From contig NZ_JBHSCW010000004.1 in the NCBI RefSeq assembly GCF_042651425.1, forward strand, positions 201,421-265,420: a DNA stretch of 64,000 nucleotides, read 5' to 3'. Each line of letters opens with the position of its first letter. Position 1 is the stretch's first letter. Below, in pieces: positions 42,206 to 51,107 of the stretch. The notes under the pieces are model-generated. The model made no database searches and had not been told where the DNA came from. It saw only the letters and a program-made list of their open reading frames with translations. This stretch comes from Fodinicurvata halophila (GTDB lineage: Bacteria > Pseudomonadota > Alphaproteobacteria > Kiloniellales > DSM-21159). Made by a program: the position numbers and the translations under genes.

Positions 42206-43441
42206 TCACTTGGCCATGCGCGATTTTCCACGCGACGACTCCACACGCTGGACTGCATAGAGATACTCCGGATCCCGGCGCCAGCGCTTCAGGACGGCCT
42301 CGGCCGCCGCAGGCTTGACGCGGTCGAAGAGCACGAGGACCCGGGATAGCTCGTCCGGATCCACCTTCTGATCGCCGGGTCGGCCCTTGCGGCTCATCAG
42401 GAAGATCGAGGTGAAGACCGGCTTCTCGATGTTCAGGGCCCGACAGACGATGACCAGGCCTTCGCCGCCCGGCTCGTAGACCACACGGCGGATCAGCCGC
42501 ATGCGCAGGCCGCTCATTTCGGCGAACAGAGCCTCGAAGAGCGCGACTTCGCCCTCGCGCAGCACCTTCACCAGGAACTCGGGCGTCATCTTCTCTTCTT
42601 CGCGATAGGTGCGCGCCAGTTCCCGGGCGGCGCTTTCCGGCATGTCTTCCCGCCCGAAGCCGTCGTTCGTCGAGTCGGAGATGATCGCTTCCAGCAGGTC
42701 GTCCAGTTCGGTGGGGTCGATCTCGTGCGCGGCCAGGATGTGCGAACGCAGGGCCGCACTGACCCACAGGCACAGGCGCCGCGCCAGCGCCTGCGGCAGG
42801 TCGCTGCGGTGGACCAGAGGCTCCTGGTAGGTGTCGACGCGACGCGACTCCTCAACCAGGTACTCCATGGCGGCGTGCGAAAGGCGGGACTTGGGATTGT
42901 CGAGCAGGGCCTTGATGACGTCCACGTGCCCCGACTCGATCAGTGCATCGGACACCGATTCGCTGACCTTGCGGCGCATGGCGATGGACAGCTGGTGCTG
43001 CATGCTGCGATGGCGGATGATCTCGATCAGGTCCGCGTCCTTCAGGATCTCGCTGGCCAGCAGGATGGGCCGGGCCACCTCGATCTCATCATTGGCCAGC
43101 ATGACGATCAGCTCGCGCGGGGCATCCTCGCGGGAAGCCAGCCGCTGGCTCAGTTCGCGGCGGACAGTGGTCTCGACCTCACGGATCAGCTTGTTGAGAA
43201 TGTCGGTCATGAGCGCGCGCTCGCGCTCGGTGAGCGTCTCGCCCTGGCCTTCGAAGAGGTCGCCGATCGTGGCCACCAGCGTCCGCCGCCCCTCGGAGCT
43301 GCGGTCGCGGGCCAAGTCCAGCAGTTCTGTCAGATCCTCTTTGTCCACGACGCGGAAGTATCCTTTGCCGGTTTTGCCATGGGGCTCCTCTGCGGCGCCT
43401 TTGTCACCCGATTCTTCGGTTCTGTGCTCAAGTGTTTCCAT
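42206..43441 (-). CDS. DUF2336 domain protein
   Basis: This 411-residue, mostly helical protein contains DUF2336, a HEAT-like family found in alphaproteobacteria. Key segments are DLTELLDLARDRSSEGRRTL at the start, LANDEIEVARPILLASEILKDADLIEIIRH, and LVHRSDLPQALARRLCLWVSAALR. The C-terminal 60 residues (KVDPDELSRVLVLFDRVKPAAAEAVLKRW) resemble the ends of other DUF2336 proteins. Function unknown; its link to a kinase suggests signalling. It starts 195 bases after the htpX stop, past that gene's terminator hairpin. Confidence 0.88.
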   Translation of the reverse strand: METLEHRTEESGDKGAAEEPHGKTGKGYFRVVDKEDLTELLDLARDRSSEGRRTLVATIGDLFEGQGETLTERERALMTDILNKLIREVETTVRRELSQRLASREDAPRELIVMLANDEIEVARPILLASEILKDADLIEIIRHRSMQHQLSIAMRRKVSESVSDALIESGHVDVIKALLDNPKSRLSHAAMEYLVEESRRVDTYQEPLVHRSDLPQALARRLCLWVSAALRSHILAAHEIDPTELDDLLEAIISDSTNDGFGREDMPESAARELARTYREEEKMTPEFLVKVLREGEVALFEALFAEMSGLRMRLIRRVVYEPGGEGLVIVCRALNIEKPVFTSIFLMSRKGRPGDQKVDPDELSRVLVLFDRVKPAAAEAVLKRWRRDPEYLYAVQRVESSRGKSRMAK

Positions 43442-43549
43442 GGCTCGAAAACAAAAATTCCCTCTTTCAGAAAAAGACTCTGCGTCAAAGACTTAAATGT
43501 TTCGTTAAAATCCCCGTCAGTTTCCATCCGGCGCAATTTTCCCCCTCGC

Positions 43550-43586
43550 CGAAAAGACTTGGAGCGAGTCGCGTACGACTCGCTCC
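43550..43586 (-). terminator. Probable intrinsic terminator of htpX
   Basis: GGAGCGAGTCG and CGACTCGCTCC pair perfectly over 11 bp with a 4-base loop (43561-43586). On the minus strand the hairpin is followed by AAGTCTTTTCGG, a short U-tract. It lies 51 bases past the htpX stop. Confidence 0.7.
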
Positions 43587-43636
43587 CTAGAAGACTCGCG
43601 GATTTTTTCCCGGCGTCAAGGCCGGGGTTAAAGAGG

Positions 43637-44512
43637 TCAACCCCAGGGGCTGGGCCGATTGCCCTGCGGGGCGTCCGCCTGACCGGCCATCTCGCGCAAT
43701 CGGGCCACGCGGTTCTCGGTGCTGGGGTGGGTCGAGAACAGGCTGTCCATCTGGCGCGCGTGCAGCGGGTTGATGATGAACATGTGGGCCGAGGCCGGAT
43801 TCTCCTCCGCCGCCTCGTTGTCGATCTGCGAGGCGGCCGTCTGGATGTTCTGCAGGGCCGAGGCGAGCCAGAGCGGCTGTCCGCAGATTTCGGCGCCGAT
43901 GCGGTCGGCCTCGTACTCGCGGGCACGCGAGATCGCCATCTGCACCATCATGGCCACCAGCGGCGCCAGGATCATGACCAGGATCGTGCCGATCAGGCCC
44001 AGCGGGTTGTTGCGGTTGCCGCCGAAGAAGATGGCGAAGTTGGCCAGCATGGAGATGGCACCGGCCAGGGTTGCGGTCAGCGTCATGATCAGGGTGTCGC
44101 GGCTTTTCACGTGCGCCAGCTCGTGCGCCATGACGCCGGCGATCTCCTCGGACGAGAGGCGCTTGAGCAGGCCCGTCGTGGCCGCCACGGCCGCGTTCTC
44201 CGGGTTGCGGCCCGTGGCGAAGGCATTGGGCTGCGGGTTGTCGATCAGGTAGACCTTGGGCATGGGCAGCTCGGCCCGTTCGACCAGCTGTTCCACGATG
44301 CCATAGAACTGGGGGGCCTCCTGCCGGTCGACCTGGCGCGCCTTGTACATGCGCAGGACCACCTTGTCGGAGTTCCAGTAAGCATAGAAGTTCATCGCCA
44401 CGGCGATGGCGAGCGCGATCAGCATGCCGGTCTGTCCGCCGAGCATGAAGCCGACGGCGAGGAAGAGACCGGTCATTGCGGCGAGCAGAAGTGCGGTGCG
44501 GAAGTAACTCAT
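43637..44512 (-). CDS. htpX: M48 family zinc metalloprotease HtpX
   Basis: HtpX is an inner-membrane, heat-inducible metalloprotease in membrane protein quality control. The 291-residue protein has two N-terminal helices (TALLLAAMTGLFLAVGFMLG, GMLIALAIAVAMNFYAYW), the zinc motif VMAHELAHVKSRD, two more helices and the distal ligand region REYEADRIGAE. The C-terminal FSTHPSTENRVARLREM is typical. It starts with MSYFRT as in homologues. A sigma-32-type promoter directly precedes the start. Confidence 0.96.
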   Translation of the reverse strand: MSYFRTALLLAAMTGLFLAVGFMLGGQTGMLIALAIAVAMNFYAYWNSDKVVLRMYKARQVDRQEAPQFYGIVEQLVERAELPMPKVYLIDNPQPNAFATGRNPENAAVAATTGLLKRLSSEEIAGVMAHELAHVKSRDTLIMTLTATLAGAISMLANFAIFFGGNRNNPLGLIGTILVMILAPLVAMMVQMAISRAREYEADRIGAEICGQPLWLASALQNIQTAASQIDNEAAEENPASAHMFIINPLHARQMDSLFSTHPSTENRVARLREMAGQADAPQGNRPSPWG

Positions 44513-44522
44513 GGCGTTAAAG

Positions 44523-44550
44523 AGATGGGCTCTGGCGGGGAGCGTTCAAG
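44523..44550 (-). promoter_or_regulatory. Sigma-32 (RpoH)-type promoter of htpX
   Basis: On the minus strand CTTGAA (44550-44545) and CCCATCT (44529-44523) are 15 bases apart, matching the heat-shock consensus CTTGAA-N13-17-CCCATNT. The -10 element ends only 10 bases before the ATG, so the mRNA would be nearly leaderless; no ribosome-binding site is visible before the start. Confidence 0.6.
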
Positions 44551-44588
44551 GCTTGGCGGGCGGCTTTCCACATGCCATATAACGATAC

Positions 44589-44813
44589 ATGAGACGCTTT
44601 ACATCCTATCGCGCCAAGATCAAGCAACCGACCTCGTCCCCGACGGCCAAAGGCGGTGCGAGCGCCTCTGCGACGACCGCAACCGGCCAGGCGCCGACCG
44701 GGCGCGAGGAGACGGTTGCCCGCGACAAGGCCAGGGAGCTGGGCGGTCCGGATGGCCTTGAACCCACCCGCTACGGCGACTGGGAACGCAAGGGCATCTG
44801 CTACGACTTCTAG
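44589..44813 (+). CDS. DUF1674 protein, succinate dehydrogenase assembly factor 4 (SDHAF4) homologue
   Basis: This 74-residue protein ends with the SDHAF4 signature GGPDGLEPTRYGDWERKG followed by ICYDF; the N-terminal 45 residues are disordered and rich in S, T and A. The mitochondrial homologue binds flavinylated SDHA during complex II assembly. No sdh genes are in this window. It is divergent from htpX. Confidence 0.88.
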   Translation: MRRFTSYRAKIKQPTSSPTAKGGASASATTATGQAPTGREETVARDKARELGGPDGLEPTRYGDWERKGICYDF

Positions 44814-45196
44814 AGGGCAGCTTCCAAGACGAACGCCAAAAGGTGTGCCTTGAAACAAATGCACCTGAAGGTAGAAGAAGGTGCTTCTGAATGGGCGTTT
44901 CCATGCTCTATGTCCCTTATGTAAAATACTTACTGAGACTCAAGGTTACATAGAGTACACTTGTGTCTTGTGGTACAGATATATTGTGAAGTTATTTTTT
45001 AGTAATGTAACAATATTTCTATATTGAGAGCTTATATTTATTATTATCCAATAGTAGTTTAAATAAAGATATTATGATCTTTTATGTAGTTCGGCGCCAT
45101 ATTTTATTGTATATTGCAGGATATGGAGCGCCTTAGTATAATTACCCTGCATTGAGACACTTATATACTATCTGAGTATTGTGCGGGCAATTTACG
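44814..45196. other. AT-rich 383-base upstream region of the kai-like operon
   Basis: From about 44910 to 45180 the base composition shifts to strongly AT-rich, unlike the rest of the window. It contains no plausible gene. At 45093-45132 GGCGCCATAT and ATATGGAGCGCC can pair as GGCGC/GCGCC plus CATAT/ATATG with a two-base bulge. A TATACT at 45164-45169 is a possible -10 element without a clear -35. It may be bound by MucR-like silencers or mark an insertion. Confidence 0.55.
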
Positions 45197-46909
45197 ATGT
45201 TGAAATCGCCCACGAATATCAAAGGATTTGACGCCATTACGAGCGGTGGTCTGCCGGCCGGGCGGACCACCTTGGTTGCCGGCGATGCCGGCGCGGGCAA
45301 GACGGTTTTCGCGCTTCAGGTGCTTGCCGAAGGGGCACGGACCTATGCCGAGCCCGGTATTTTCGTGGCGTTCGAGGAAAGTGCACAGCGCATCAAGAAC
45401 AATGCCCAGACGTTCGGTTGGGATCTTGACGCGCTGGAACGCGAGAATCTGTTCTTCCTCGACGCCCAGCCCGATACAGGGCTGCTTCACTCAGGCGAGT
45501 TCGATATCGAGGGCATGCTGGCGGCGCTTGAAGCGCGCGTTTCGGCCATGGGGGCAAAACGCATCGTCTTCGATGCCATTGATATCATCCTGGCCATGAT
45601 GCCCGACATCGGCAGTGTCCGCCACCAGGTTTTCCGGCTCCACAGCTGGCTGCTCGAGCATGAACTGACGGCCGTCATCACCATGAAGTCGGTCAGGGAC
45701 TCGCTCGTCATTCCGGGGCTTCAGCCACTCGATTTCATGCAGTTCATGGTCGACTGCGCGCTCCAGCTCAACCATGGCATACAGGATGGTGTCTCCCAGC
45801 GCTCCCTTCGTGTCTGCAAATATCGGGGAACCGCCTTCGAGGAGAACGAGGTGCCGTTCGTTATCGGCTCGTCCGGCATTGAGGTGGCGTTTACGTCAAA
45901 CTGGGACTATCCCGAGATACCGGTGAGCGATGAACGGTTGTCCAGCGGTGTCGCCAGGCTTGATGAGATGATGGACGGCGGCTATTTCCGCGGGGCGAGT
46001 ATCCTGCTGACAGGCTCGCCGGGAACGGCCAAGACCACGCTGAGCGGAGCCTTTGCCGCAGCAGGTTGCGAGCGGGGCGAGAATGTCCTGTTCGTCAGCT
46101 TTGATTCCAGGAGCGACGAGATCGTCCGCAACCTTGAGTCGGTGTCGATTCGGCTTGCCCCCCATATCCAGTCCGGGCGGCTCCGCATGCAGAGCCTGAG
46201 GGCACTGACGAGCAGCGCGGAGACGCACCTGCTGCGGATCCGTGAACTTGCGGACGAGCATGGTGCCACCTGTCTTGTCATCGATCCCCTGTCCGCGCTC
46301 GCAAAGTCCGGAAACGTCGGCAGGGCCCCGAGCGTGGCAGAGCGCATGATCGACTGGGCCAAGGCAGCGGGCATGACGGTGATGTGCACCAGTCTGGTCG
46401 ACGAGGGCGGCGAGCCCATGGAATCGACCCCTATTCAGGTGTCCACGATCGCCGACGCCTGGCTGCACCTGAGTAATGTTATCCATGCCGGCGAGCGCAA
46501 TCGGGCACTCTCCGTCATCAAGTCCCGCGGGACCGGGCATTCGAATCAGGTGCGCGAGCTCCTGCTGTCAAGCGATGGCATTGATCTGACCGAGGTGTAC
46601 ACGTCGGGCGGAGAGGTGCTGATGGGCTCCATGCGCTGGGCGCGTGAACGCGAGGAAGCGCTGGCAAAGCGGGAGCGCGAAGCCCGCGCCGCACAGGAGC
46701 GGGCGCGTCTGCAGGCCGAGACCTCGGAGCTGGAGCACCAGATCGCCCTGCTCCAGGACCGGCTCGTCTCCAAGCGCGAAGAGGAGAGCACTCTGCATGA
46801 GCGTTACGAGCAGATCAATGAAGAGAACTCGAAAACCCGGGCGCAGTTGCATCGTCTGAGGAAAGGCAAGACATCCAGGCAGGACGAGGCCGGCGATGAT
46901 GAGCAGTGA
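45197..46909 (+). CDS. KaiC-like double-domain RecA ATPase with C-terminal coiled coil
   Basis: This 570-residue protein has two RecA/KaiC domains. CI has Walker A GDAGAGKT (29-36), catalytic FEES (EE at 60-61) and MMPDIGSVRHQVFRLHSWLL. CII has Walker A GSPGTAKT (273-280) and LVIDPLSALAK; the place of the KaiC CII catalytic Glu pair reads FDSR (302-303). The phospho-site region is kept as STIADAWLHL (Ser-416, Thr-417). A charged coiled coil fills about 482-560 instead of the KaiA-binding tail. The start ATG at 45197 follows an in-frame TTG. It overlaps the KaiB-like gene. Confidence 0.87.
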   Translation: MLKSPTNIKGFDAITSGGLPAGRTTLVAGDAGAGKTVFALQVLAEGARTYAEPGIFVAFEESAQRIKNNAQTFGWDLDALERENLFFLDAQPDTGLLHSGEFDIEGMLAALEARVSAMGAKRIVFDAIDIILAMMPDIGSVRHQVFRLHSWLLEHELTAVITMKSVRDSLVIPGLQPLDFMQFMVDCALQLNHGIQDGVSQRSLRVCKYRGTAFEENEVPFVIGSSGIEVAFTSNWDYPEIPVSDERLSSGVARLDEMMDGGYFRGASILLTGSPGTAKTTLSGAFAAAGCERGENVLFVSFDSRSDEIVRNLESVSIRLAPHIQSGRLRMQSLRALTSSAETHLLRIRELADEHGATCLVIDPLSALAKSGNVGRAPSVAERMIDWAKAAGMTVMCTSLVDEGGEPMESTPIQVSTIADAWLHLSNVIHAGERNRALSVIKSRGTGHSNQVRELLLSSDGIDLTEVYTSGGEVLMGSMRWAREREEALAKREREARAAQERARLQAETSELEHQIALLQDRLVSKREEESTLHERYEQINEENSKTRAQLHRLRKGKTSRQDEAGDDEQ

Positions 46910-47186
46910 GGCGGTCGTTAAATTCTGCCTCTATGTGGCCGGCGACCTGCCCAACTCCCAGCGTGCCCGTTCGAACCTGGACGCCTTCTGTCGCGAGCAC
47001 CTGACTGGGCGCTATTCCATCGAGATCCTGGATGTCACCCAGTCTCCCGAAAGGGCGCTTGAAGACAATGTCCTCATGACACCCCAACTCGTCGTGCTCA
47101 ACGGGGCATCAAGGCGCGTGATTGTCGGCAGCCTGCAGGATCGCACCGTGCTTTTCGAGGCTGTCGGCCTTGGAGGCCATGTGTGA
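46896..47186 (+). CDS. KaiB-like thioredoxin-fold protein
   Basis: This 96-residue protein belongs to the KaiB family: VVKFCLYVAGDLPNSQRARSNL, then YSIEILDVTQSPERALEDNV, MTPQLVVLNGASRRVIVGSL. In cyanobacteria KaiB refolds to bind the phosphorylated KaiC ring. The first ATG lies inside the last codons of the KaiC-like gene, and the kinase gene starts at its stop, so the three are translationally coupled. No KaiA is present. Confidence 0.87.
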   Translation: MMSSEAVVKFCLYVAGDLPNSQRARSNLDAFCREHLTGRYSIEILDVTQSPERALEDNVLMTPQLVVLNGASRRVIVGSLQDRTVLFEAVGLGGHV

Positions 47187-49303
47187 TGGGCAGCGGGGAG
47201 GACCTGGTGCAAGGCAGCCAGGACGAGTTGTCGGAACTGGTGGAGATTCTTCACCGAACCTATCAGCGCATCACCGAACTGACGGGCGGCTCGGCGGATT
47301 CCGTCGTTCACACCGGCTCGGGCACCAGTTACCTCCTGCCGGACATACAGGGCGAACTGCAGAGGATGGAGGCCATGGAACGCCAGCATGCCTCGGAGCG
47401 GGCAGCCATCCTGAATGCGCTGCCGGCGCATATCGCGCTGCTGGATCATTCCGGACGCATCCTGGCCGTGAATGATACCTGGAGGAGTCTTGCAGAGGAA
47501 AACGGTGCAGCCGGAACCGTGGAGCCGGTCGGGCAGAACTACCTGGATATCTGCGAGTCCGCCAGGGGAGCAAGCGCCTTCTGGGCAGGCGATGTGGCTG
47601 GAGGGCTTCGCAGCGTCCTGAATCGGCGGCAATCGCGATACACGCAGGAGTATTCCTGCCTGTCCTCCGGCGAAGAACGTTGGTTCCTGCTGGCCGTCAC
47701 GGGCCTCGAGCGGGATGACCGGAGTGGTGCCGTGGTCATGCACCTGGACGTCACGGATCGCCATCAGGCGCACCAGAAGGCGGATGACCTGCGGCGTCGA
47801 CTGGAACGCCTGGTCGACCAAGCCAAGGTCGGTATCCTGGTTCACAGGAACTTCAAACCCATCATCGCCAATCGAGAGCTTGCCCGCCTGCTCGGCTATG
47901 ACAGCCCCGAGGGTATCCTGGCACTTGCGGACAGCCGTGATCTCTTTTCCGAAGAGGAACATGCGCGGATCACGGACTACAACGAGGCCCGCACGAGCGG
48001 AGGGGAGGCCCCCGCTATCTATCAGGTCAAGGGCAAGCGCCGTGACGGCAGTGTCGTGGTCATAGAGAATCGCGCCTTCACCATCGAATGGGGGGATGAG
48101 ACCGCTGTTTGCGCCATGCTGAGCGACATTACCGCGCAACTGGAGACCGAGGAGCAGCTGCGCCAGGCCCAGCGCCTCGAGGCCATCGGGCAACTGACCG
48201 GCGGGGTGGCGCATGACTTCAACAACCTGCTGACGGTCATACTGGGGAACGCGGAAACACTCGCGGACAGTCTTTCGGGACAGGACGACTTGCGGCAGAT
48301 GGCGGAGATAACCGTCAAGACCGCCGAGCGCGGCGCCCAGCTCACGAACAGGCTTCTGGCCTTCGCGCGCCGTCAGGATCTCGAGTCGGAATCCGTCGAC
48401 CTCAATCGACTGATCGGCGAGATGAACGAGCTTATACGCCGAACTTTCGGCCGATCCATCGAGATCCAGCTTGCCCTCGACGAGGACGTTGCCCTGGCGC
48501 TGGTGGATCCCGGCCAACTGGAGAACGCCATTCTCAATCTCTGCATCAATGCCCGTGATGCCATGCCGGAGGGAGGGCGTATCGTAATGGAAACCGCCAA
48601 TGCCTCGGCGGCGCATGTGATGGAGCGGGTGCAGGACGCAAAGGCCGAGGGTTCGTTCGTCATGGTGGCCGTGGAAGACACAGGCACGGGGATGGACGAG
48701 AACGCGCTCAAGCGCGCCTTCGAGCCCTTCTTCACGACCAAGGTTGTCGGGGAAGGCAGCGGGCTTGGCCTGAGCATGGTCTATGGCTTTGTCCGGCAAT
48801 CGAACGGCTTCGTGAACATTGAGTCGACGCCAGGAGCGGGCACGCGCGTGGAACTGTATCTGCCACAATCGGAGCTGGATGAGCAGGCCAGCATGACCAG
48901 ACAGGCTGAAGCGGTCGATTCCCACGGTGAGGAGACGATCCTGCTGGTCGAGGATGACGATGCGGTTCGCGAGTATGTCTATCTACAGCTTCGAAGCCTG
49001 GGATATGACGTGCTGCTGGCCTCCAGCGCTCTCGAGGCGCTGGAAATCCTGAAACGTGCCAGGAAGGTCGATCTGCTTTTCACCGACATCATCATGCCGG
49101 GGGGCATGAACGGCCGCGAGCTTGCCCGCGAGGTTTCCGAAACCTATCCGCAGCTGCCCATCCTTTTCACTTCAGGCCATGCGGAAGGGGTGCCCGGCAG
49201 GGACGAGGAGTCCAGCGAATTCCTGCTTCAGAAGCCCTTTCGCAGGCAGGAGTTGGCGGAAAAGTTGAGAACCGTGCTGGGCCAGGGGAAGTCAGGTTCC
49301 TGA
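47186..49303 (+). CDS. Hybrid histidine kinase with two PAS domains and a receiver, linked to the Kai-like pair
   Basis: This 705-residue soluble kinase begins with a helical segment and two PAS domains (AILNALPAHIALLDHSGRIL at about residue 75; VDQAKVGILVHRNFKPII at about 205). HisKA follows with QLTGGVAHDFNNLLTVILGN (His-343), then the ATPase with ILNLCINARDAMPEGG and FFTTKVVGEGSGLGLSMVYG, and a C-terminal receiver with LLVEDDDAVREY and Asp-634 in LLFTDIIMPGG. The start ATG has GGAGG upstream. The domain order resembles BaeS/FixL-type hybrids. It may report the KaiC-KaiB state or feed a separate regulator; no DNA-binding partner is adjacent. Confidence 0.9.
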   Translation: MGSGEDLVQGSQDELSELVEILHRTYQRITELTGGSADSVVHTGSGTSYLLPDIQGELQRMEAMERQHASERAAILNALPAHIALLDHSGRILAVNDTWRSLAEENGAAGTVEPVGQNYLDICESARGASAFWAGDVAGGLRSVLNRRQSRYTQEYSCLSSGEERWFLLAVTGLERDDRSGAVVMHLDVTDRHQAHQKADDLRRRLERLVDQAKVGILVHRNFKPIIANRELARLLGYDSPEGILALADSRDLFSEEEHARITDYNEARTSGGEAPAIYQVKGKRRDGSVVVIENRAFTIEWGDETAVCAMLSDITAQLETEEQLRQAQRLEAIGQLTGGVAHDFNNLLTVILGNAETLADSLSGQDDLRQMAEITVKTAERGAQLTNRLLAFARRQDLESESVDLNRLIGEMNELIRRTFGRSIEIQLALDEDVALALVDPGQLENAILNLCINARDAMPEGGRIVMETANASAAHVMERVQDAKAEGSFVMVAVEDTGTGMDENALKRAFEPFFTTKVVGEGSGLGLSMVYGFVRQSNGFVNIESTPGAGTRVELYLPQSELDEQASMTRQAEAVDSHGEETILLVEDDDAVREYVYLQLRSLGYDVLLASSALEALEILKRARKVDLLFTDIIMPGGMNGRELAREVSETYPQLPILFTSGHAEGVPGRDEESSEFLLQKPFRRQELAEKLRTVLGQGKSGS

Positions 49304-49316
49304 ACCCAGTTACCGG

Positions 49317-50387
49317 TTATCTACTGTCTGCGTGCCACTCCACCCACTGGCCGTGGAAGCCGGCGCGGCCGAGAGCAATGTGGTGGTCGCCCGGCCACAA
49401 TCGTAACGTCACCGCCGCGCCGCCAGGCTGTCCGTCGTCTTCCATGGCCAGCCAGGCCAGGGGGGCGTCTTCGGTGCTTGCCTGGCCGGCCGCCTCGATG
49501 GCGGCGCGTCCCTGAGCCTGCTTGTCCTGTGGGAAATACTGCCAGGCGATGGTGTGGTAGACGAGGTGCAGCAGCCGGCCTGGCCAGGCCGTTGCCAGGC
49601 GTCCGGCCAGCCAGTCCACGGCGTCCTGCCGGTCCACTTCGGCGTCCAGTACGGCCATGGCCGCGCGCGTGCGTGCGAAGCGCTCCGGCTGGTCGGGCCA
49701 GAGATAGGCGATCAGGCGCAGGTCGTCTTCCGCTCTGCCGACCCGCAGGGGGTTGAGGTCGACCCCGCGCCGCTCCGATATGCGGGGATTCGCCCGGAGC
49801 GGCAGCGGGCCGTGCCAGTCCGGCGCGAGGCAGACGGGCGCATTCGACGGACCCCAGAACTGCCCGGCGATCTCCAGGGCATAGCGATCGAACATGAGGT
49901 TCAGACCGGCGCTGGCCCCCAGTTCCGAGAGCTGCAGGGGTAGGCCGAACTGTGCATCCAGCCAGTGGGCCGCGGCGATCAGCACGGCGCTGCGCCGGAC
50001 CTCGTTGGTTTGTGGCGGGCGCTCGACCCATTCGCAGAGGAAATCGTCATGGCGTCGCAGGGCCGTCAGGACGACTTCGCACAGCTGCGCATCGTCGACC
50101 TCGTTCGGCGGATAGACGGCGGCCAGCTGCGTATCCCGTCCCTTCAACACCAGGGCGTGCAGCCCGCCGGCCACGCGCAGGGGAAGCGATGCGCCGGCGG
50201 GGCCCAGCTCGCCCTCCCAGCGCACAAAGCGTTCAGCCAGTGCCGTGTCGTCCGGCCAGTGCTCGGCCAGCAGCTCCATCAGCCGCCCCATGAAGGGCGA
50301 GTCGAATTTCCGGCAGGCCTCGGCCTGTTTCAGGAAGGCTGACTGCAGGTCGGGCGTGGTCTTCGCATGAGAGGACTCTTGCTCCAT
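49317..50387 (-). CDS. DUF2332 family protein
   Basis: This 356-residue protein has DUF2332 segments: SAFLKQAEACRKFDSPFMGRLMELLAEHWP at the start, LSELGASAGLNLMFDRYAL in the middle, and GVDLNPLRVGRAEDDLRLIAYLWPDQPER. Its LxELGASAGLNL block resembles a SAM-binding loop, so a methyltransferase-like fold is possible. Function unknown. It is convergent with the hybrid kinase gene. Confidence 0.86.
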   Translation of the reverse strand: MEQESSHAKTTPDLQSAFLKQAEACRKFDSPFMGRLMELLAEHWPDDTALAERFVRWEGELGPAGASLPLRVAGGLHALVLKGRDTQLAAVYPPNEVDDAQLCEVVLTALRRHDDFLCEWVERPPQTNEVRRSAVLIAAAHWLDAQFGLPLQLSELGASAGLNLMFDRYALEIAGQFWGPSNAPVCLAPDWHGPLPLRANPRISERRGVDLNPLRVGRAEDDLRLIAYLWPDQPERFARTRAAMAVLDAEVDRQDAVDWLAGRLATAWPGRLLHLVYHTIAWQYFPQDKQAQGRAAIEAAGQASTEDAPLAWLAMEDDGQPGGAAVTLRLWPGDHHIALGRAGFHGQWVEWHADSR

Positions 50388-50515
50388 GAGCCTATGGATA
50401 CGGCTTTGGCGGAACGACGCAAGCGTCCTATCGGGTCTCGTCGGACCTGCCGACCCTCGGCGCCTGATGGCGCGTCAGGGCCGGCGCGCATGTTTCCGTA
50501 TGATGGACGAGGCTT

Positions 50516-50704
50516 TCAGGTTCCGTCTGGGCGATAGTGTTCAGGGTCAAGCAATGTCGGCTCGTCCGGAAAGCGTCGCACATTCGGCTTGTCTAGGCGT
50601 TCCAGCACGAAGTTTGCGTCACGCCGATCCACCACACGCCATTTGCGGTGAGGTGGTTTGGCGTCCATGAAGACCTGTCCGATAAGAATCTGGTGTTCCG
50701 ACAC
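50516..50704 (-). CDS. Small conserved-looking hypothetical protein
   Basis: This 62-residue protein begins MSEHQILIGQVFMDAKPPHR, continues WRVVDRRDANFVLERLD and ends RFPDEPTLLDPEHYRPDGT. The W-x-V core, alternating charged and hydrophobic residues and short length suggest a small beta-rich (SH3-like) domain. GGGAGGG stands about eight bases before the start. A second small protein of similar plan is at 51108-51320. Confidence 0.55.
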   Translation of the reverse strand: MSEHQILIGQVFMDAKPPHRKWRVVDRRDANFVLERLDKPNVRRFPDEPTLLDPEHYRPDGT

Positions 50705-51107
50705 TCTGGACCCTCCCTTGGAAACCGGAATGGAAACAGACGCCGCCTTCCGGAGGGGACCGCCGCCATGCGGTGCCCTGCCCGGATTGCTTGCCCGAAG
50801 GCCGGCTGTGTCTGCGATACCTAAAAGATGTCAGTCCCGATCCCGGTTTTGTAGGGGATGTCCCCATTCGAAGGGCGGGAAGGCGGACCCAAGAACAAAT
50901 TTTCCCTACACGAGCGAAACGGGTGGAGCTATGGTTTCGATTCTGGCGAACCGTGCAAAGCCGGTCCGCTTGCACCGTTTCGGAGCAATTGACCTTGCGG
51001 GGGCATAGGGCATTTCAGCGCCAGGTGCATCAGGGGGATTCGGGGGCGCAGTGACTGCACGTTGCCAAGGGCTTCGTGACAGCGTGACGCAACATCGGGG
51101 TCGGGGC
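50705..51107. other. 403-base region between two small genes
   Basis: The region separates the divergent small genes at 50516-50704 and 51108-51320. No frame in it looks coding, and I see no strong inverted repeat. It must hold both promoters. Confidence 0.45.

Noticed and set aside
45179..45196. Upstream TTG start for the KaiC-like protein
   Set aside because: It would add six unmatched residues; the ATG at 45197 aligns with the family start.
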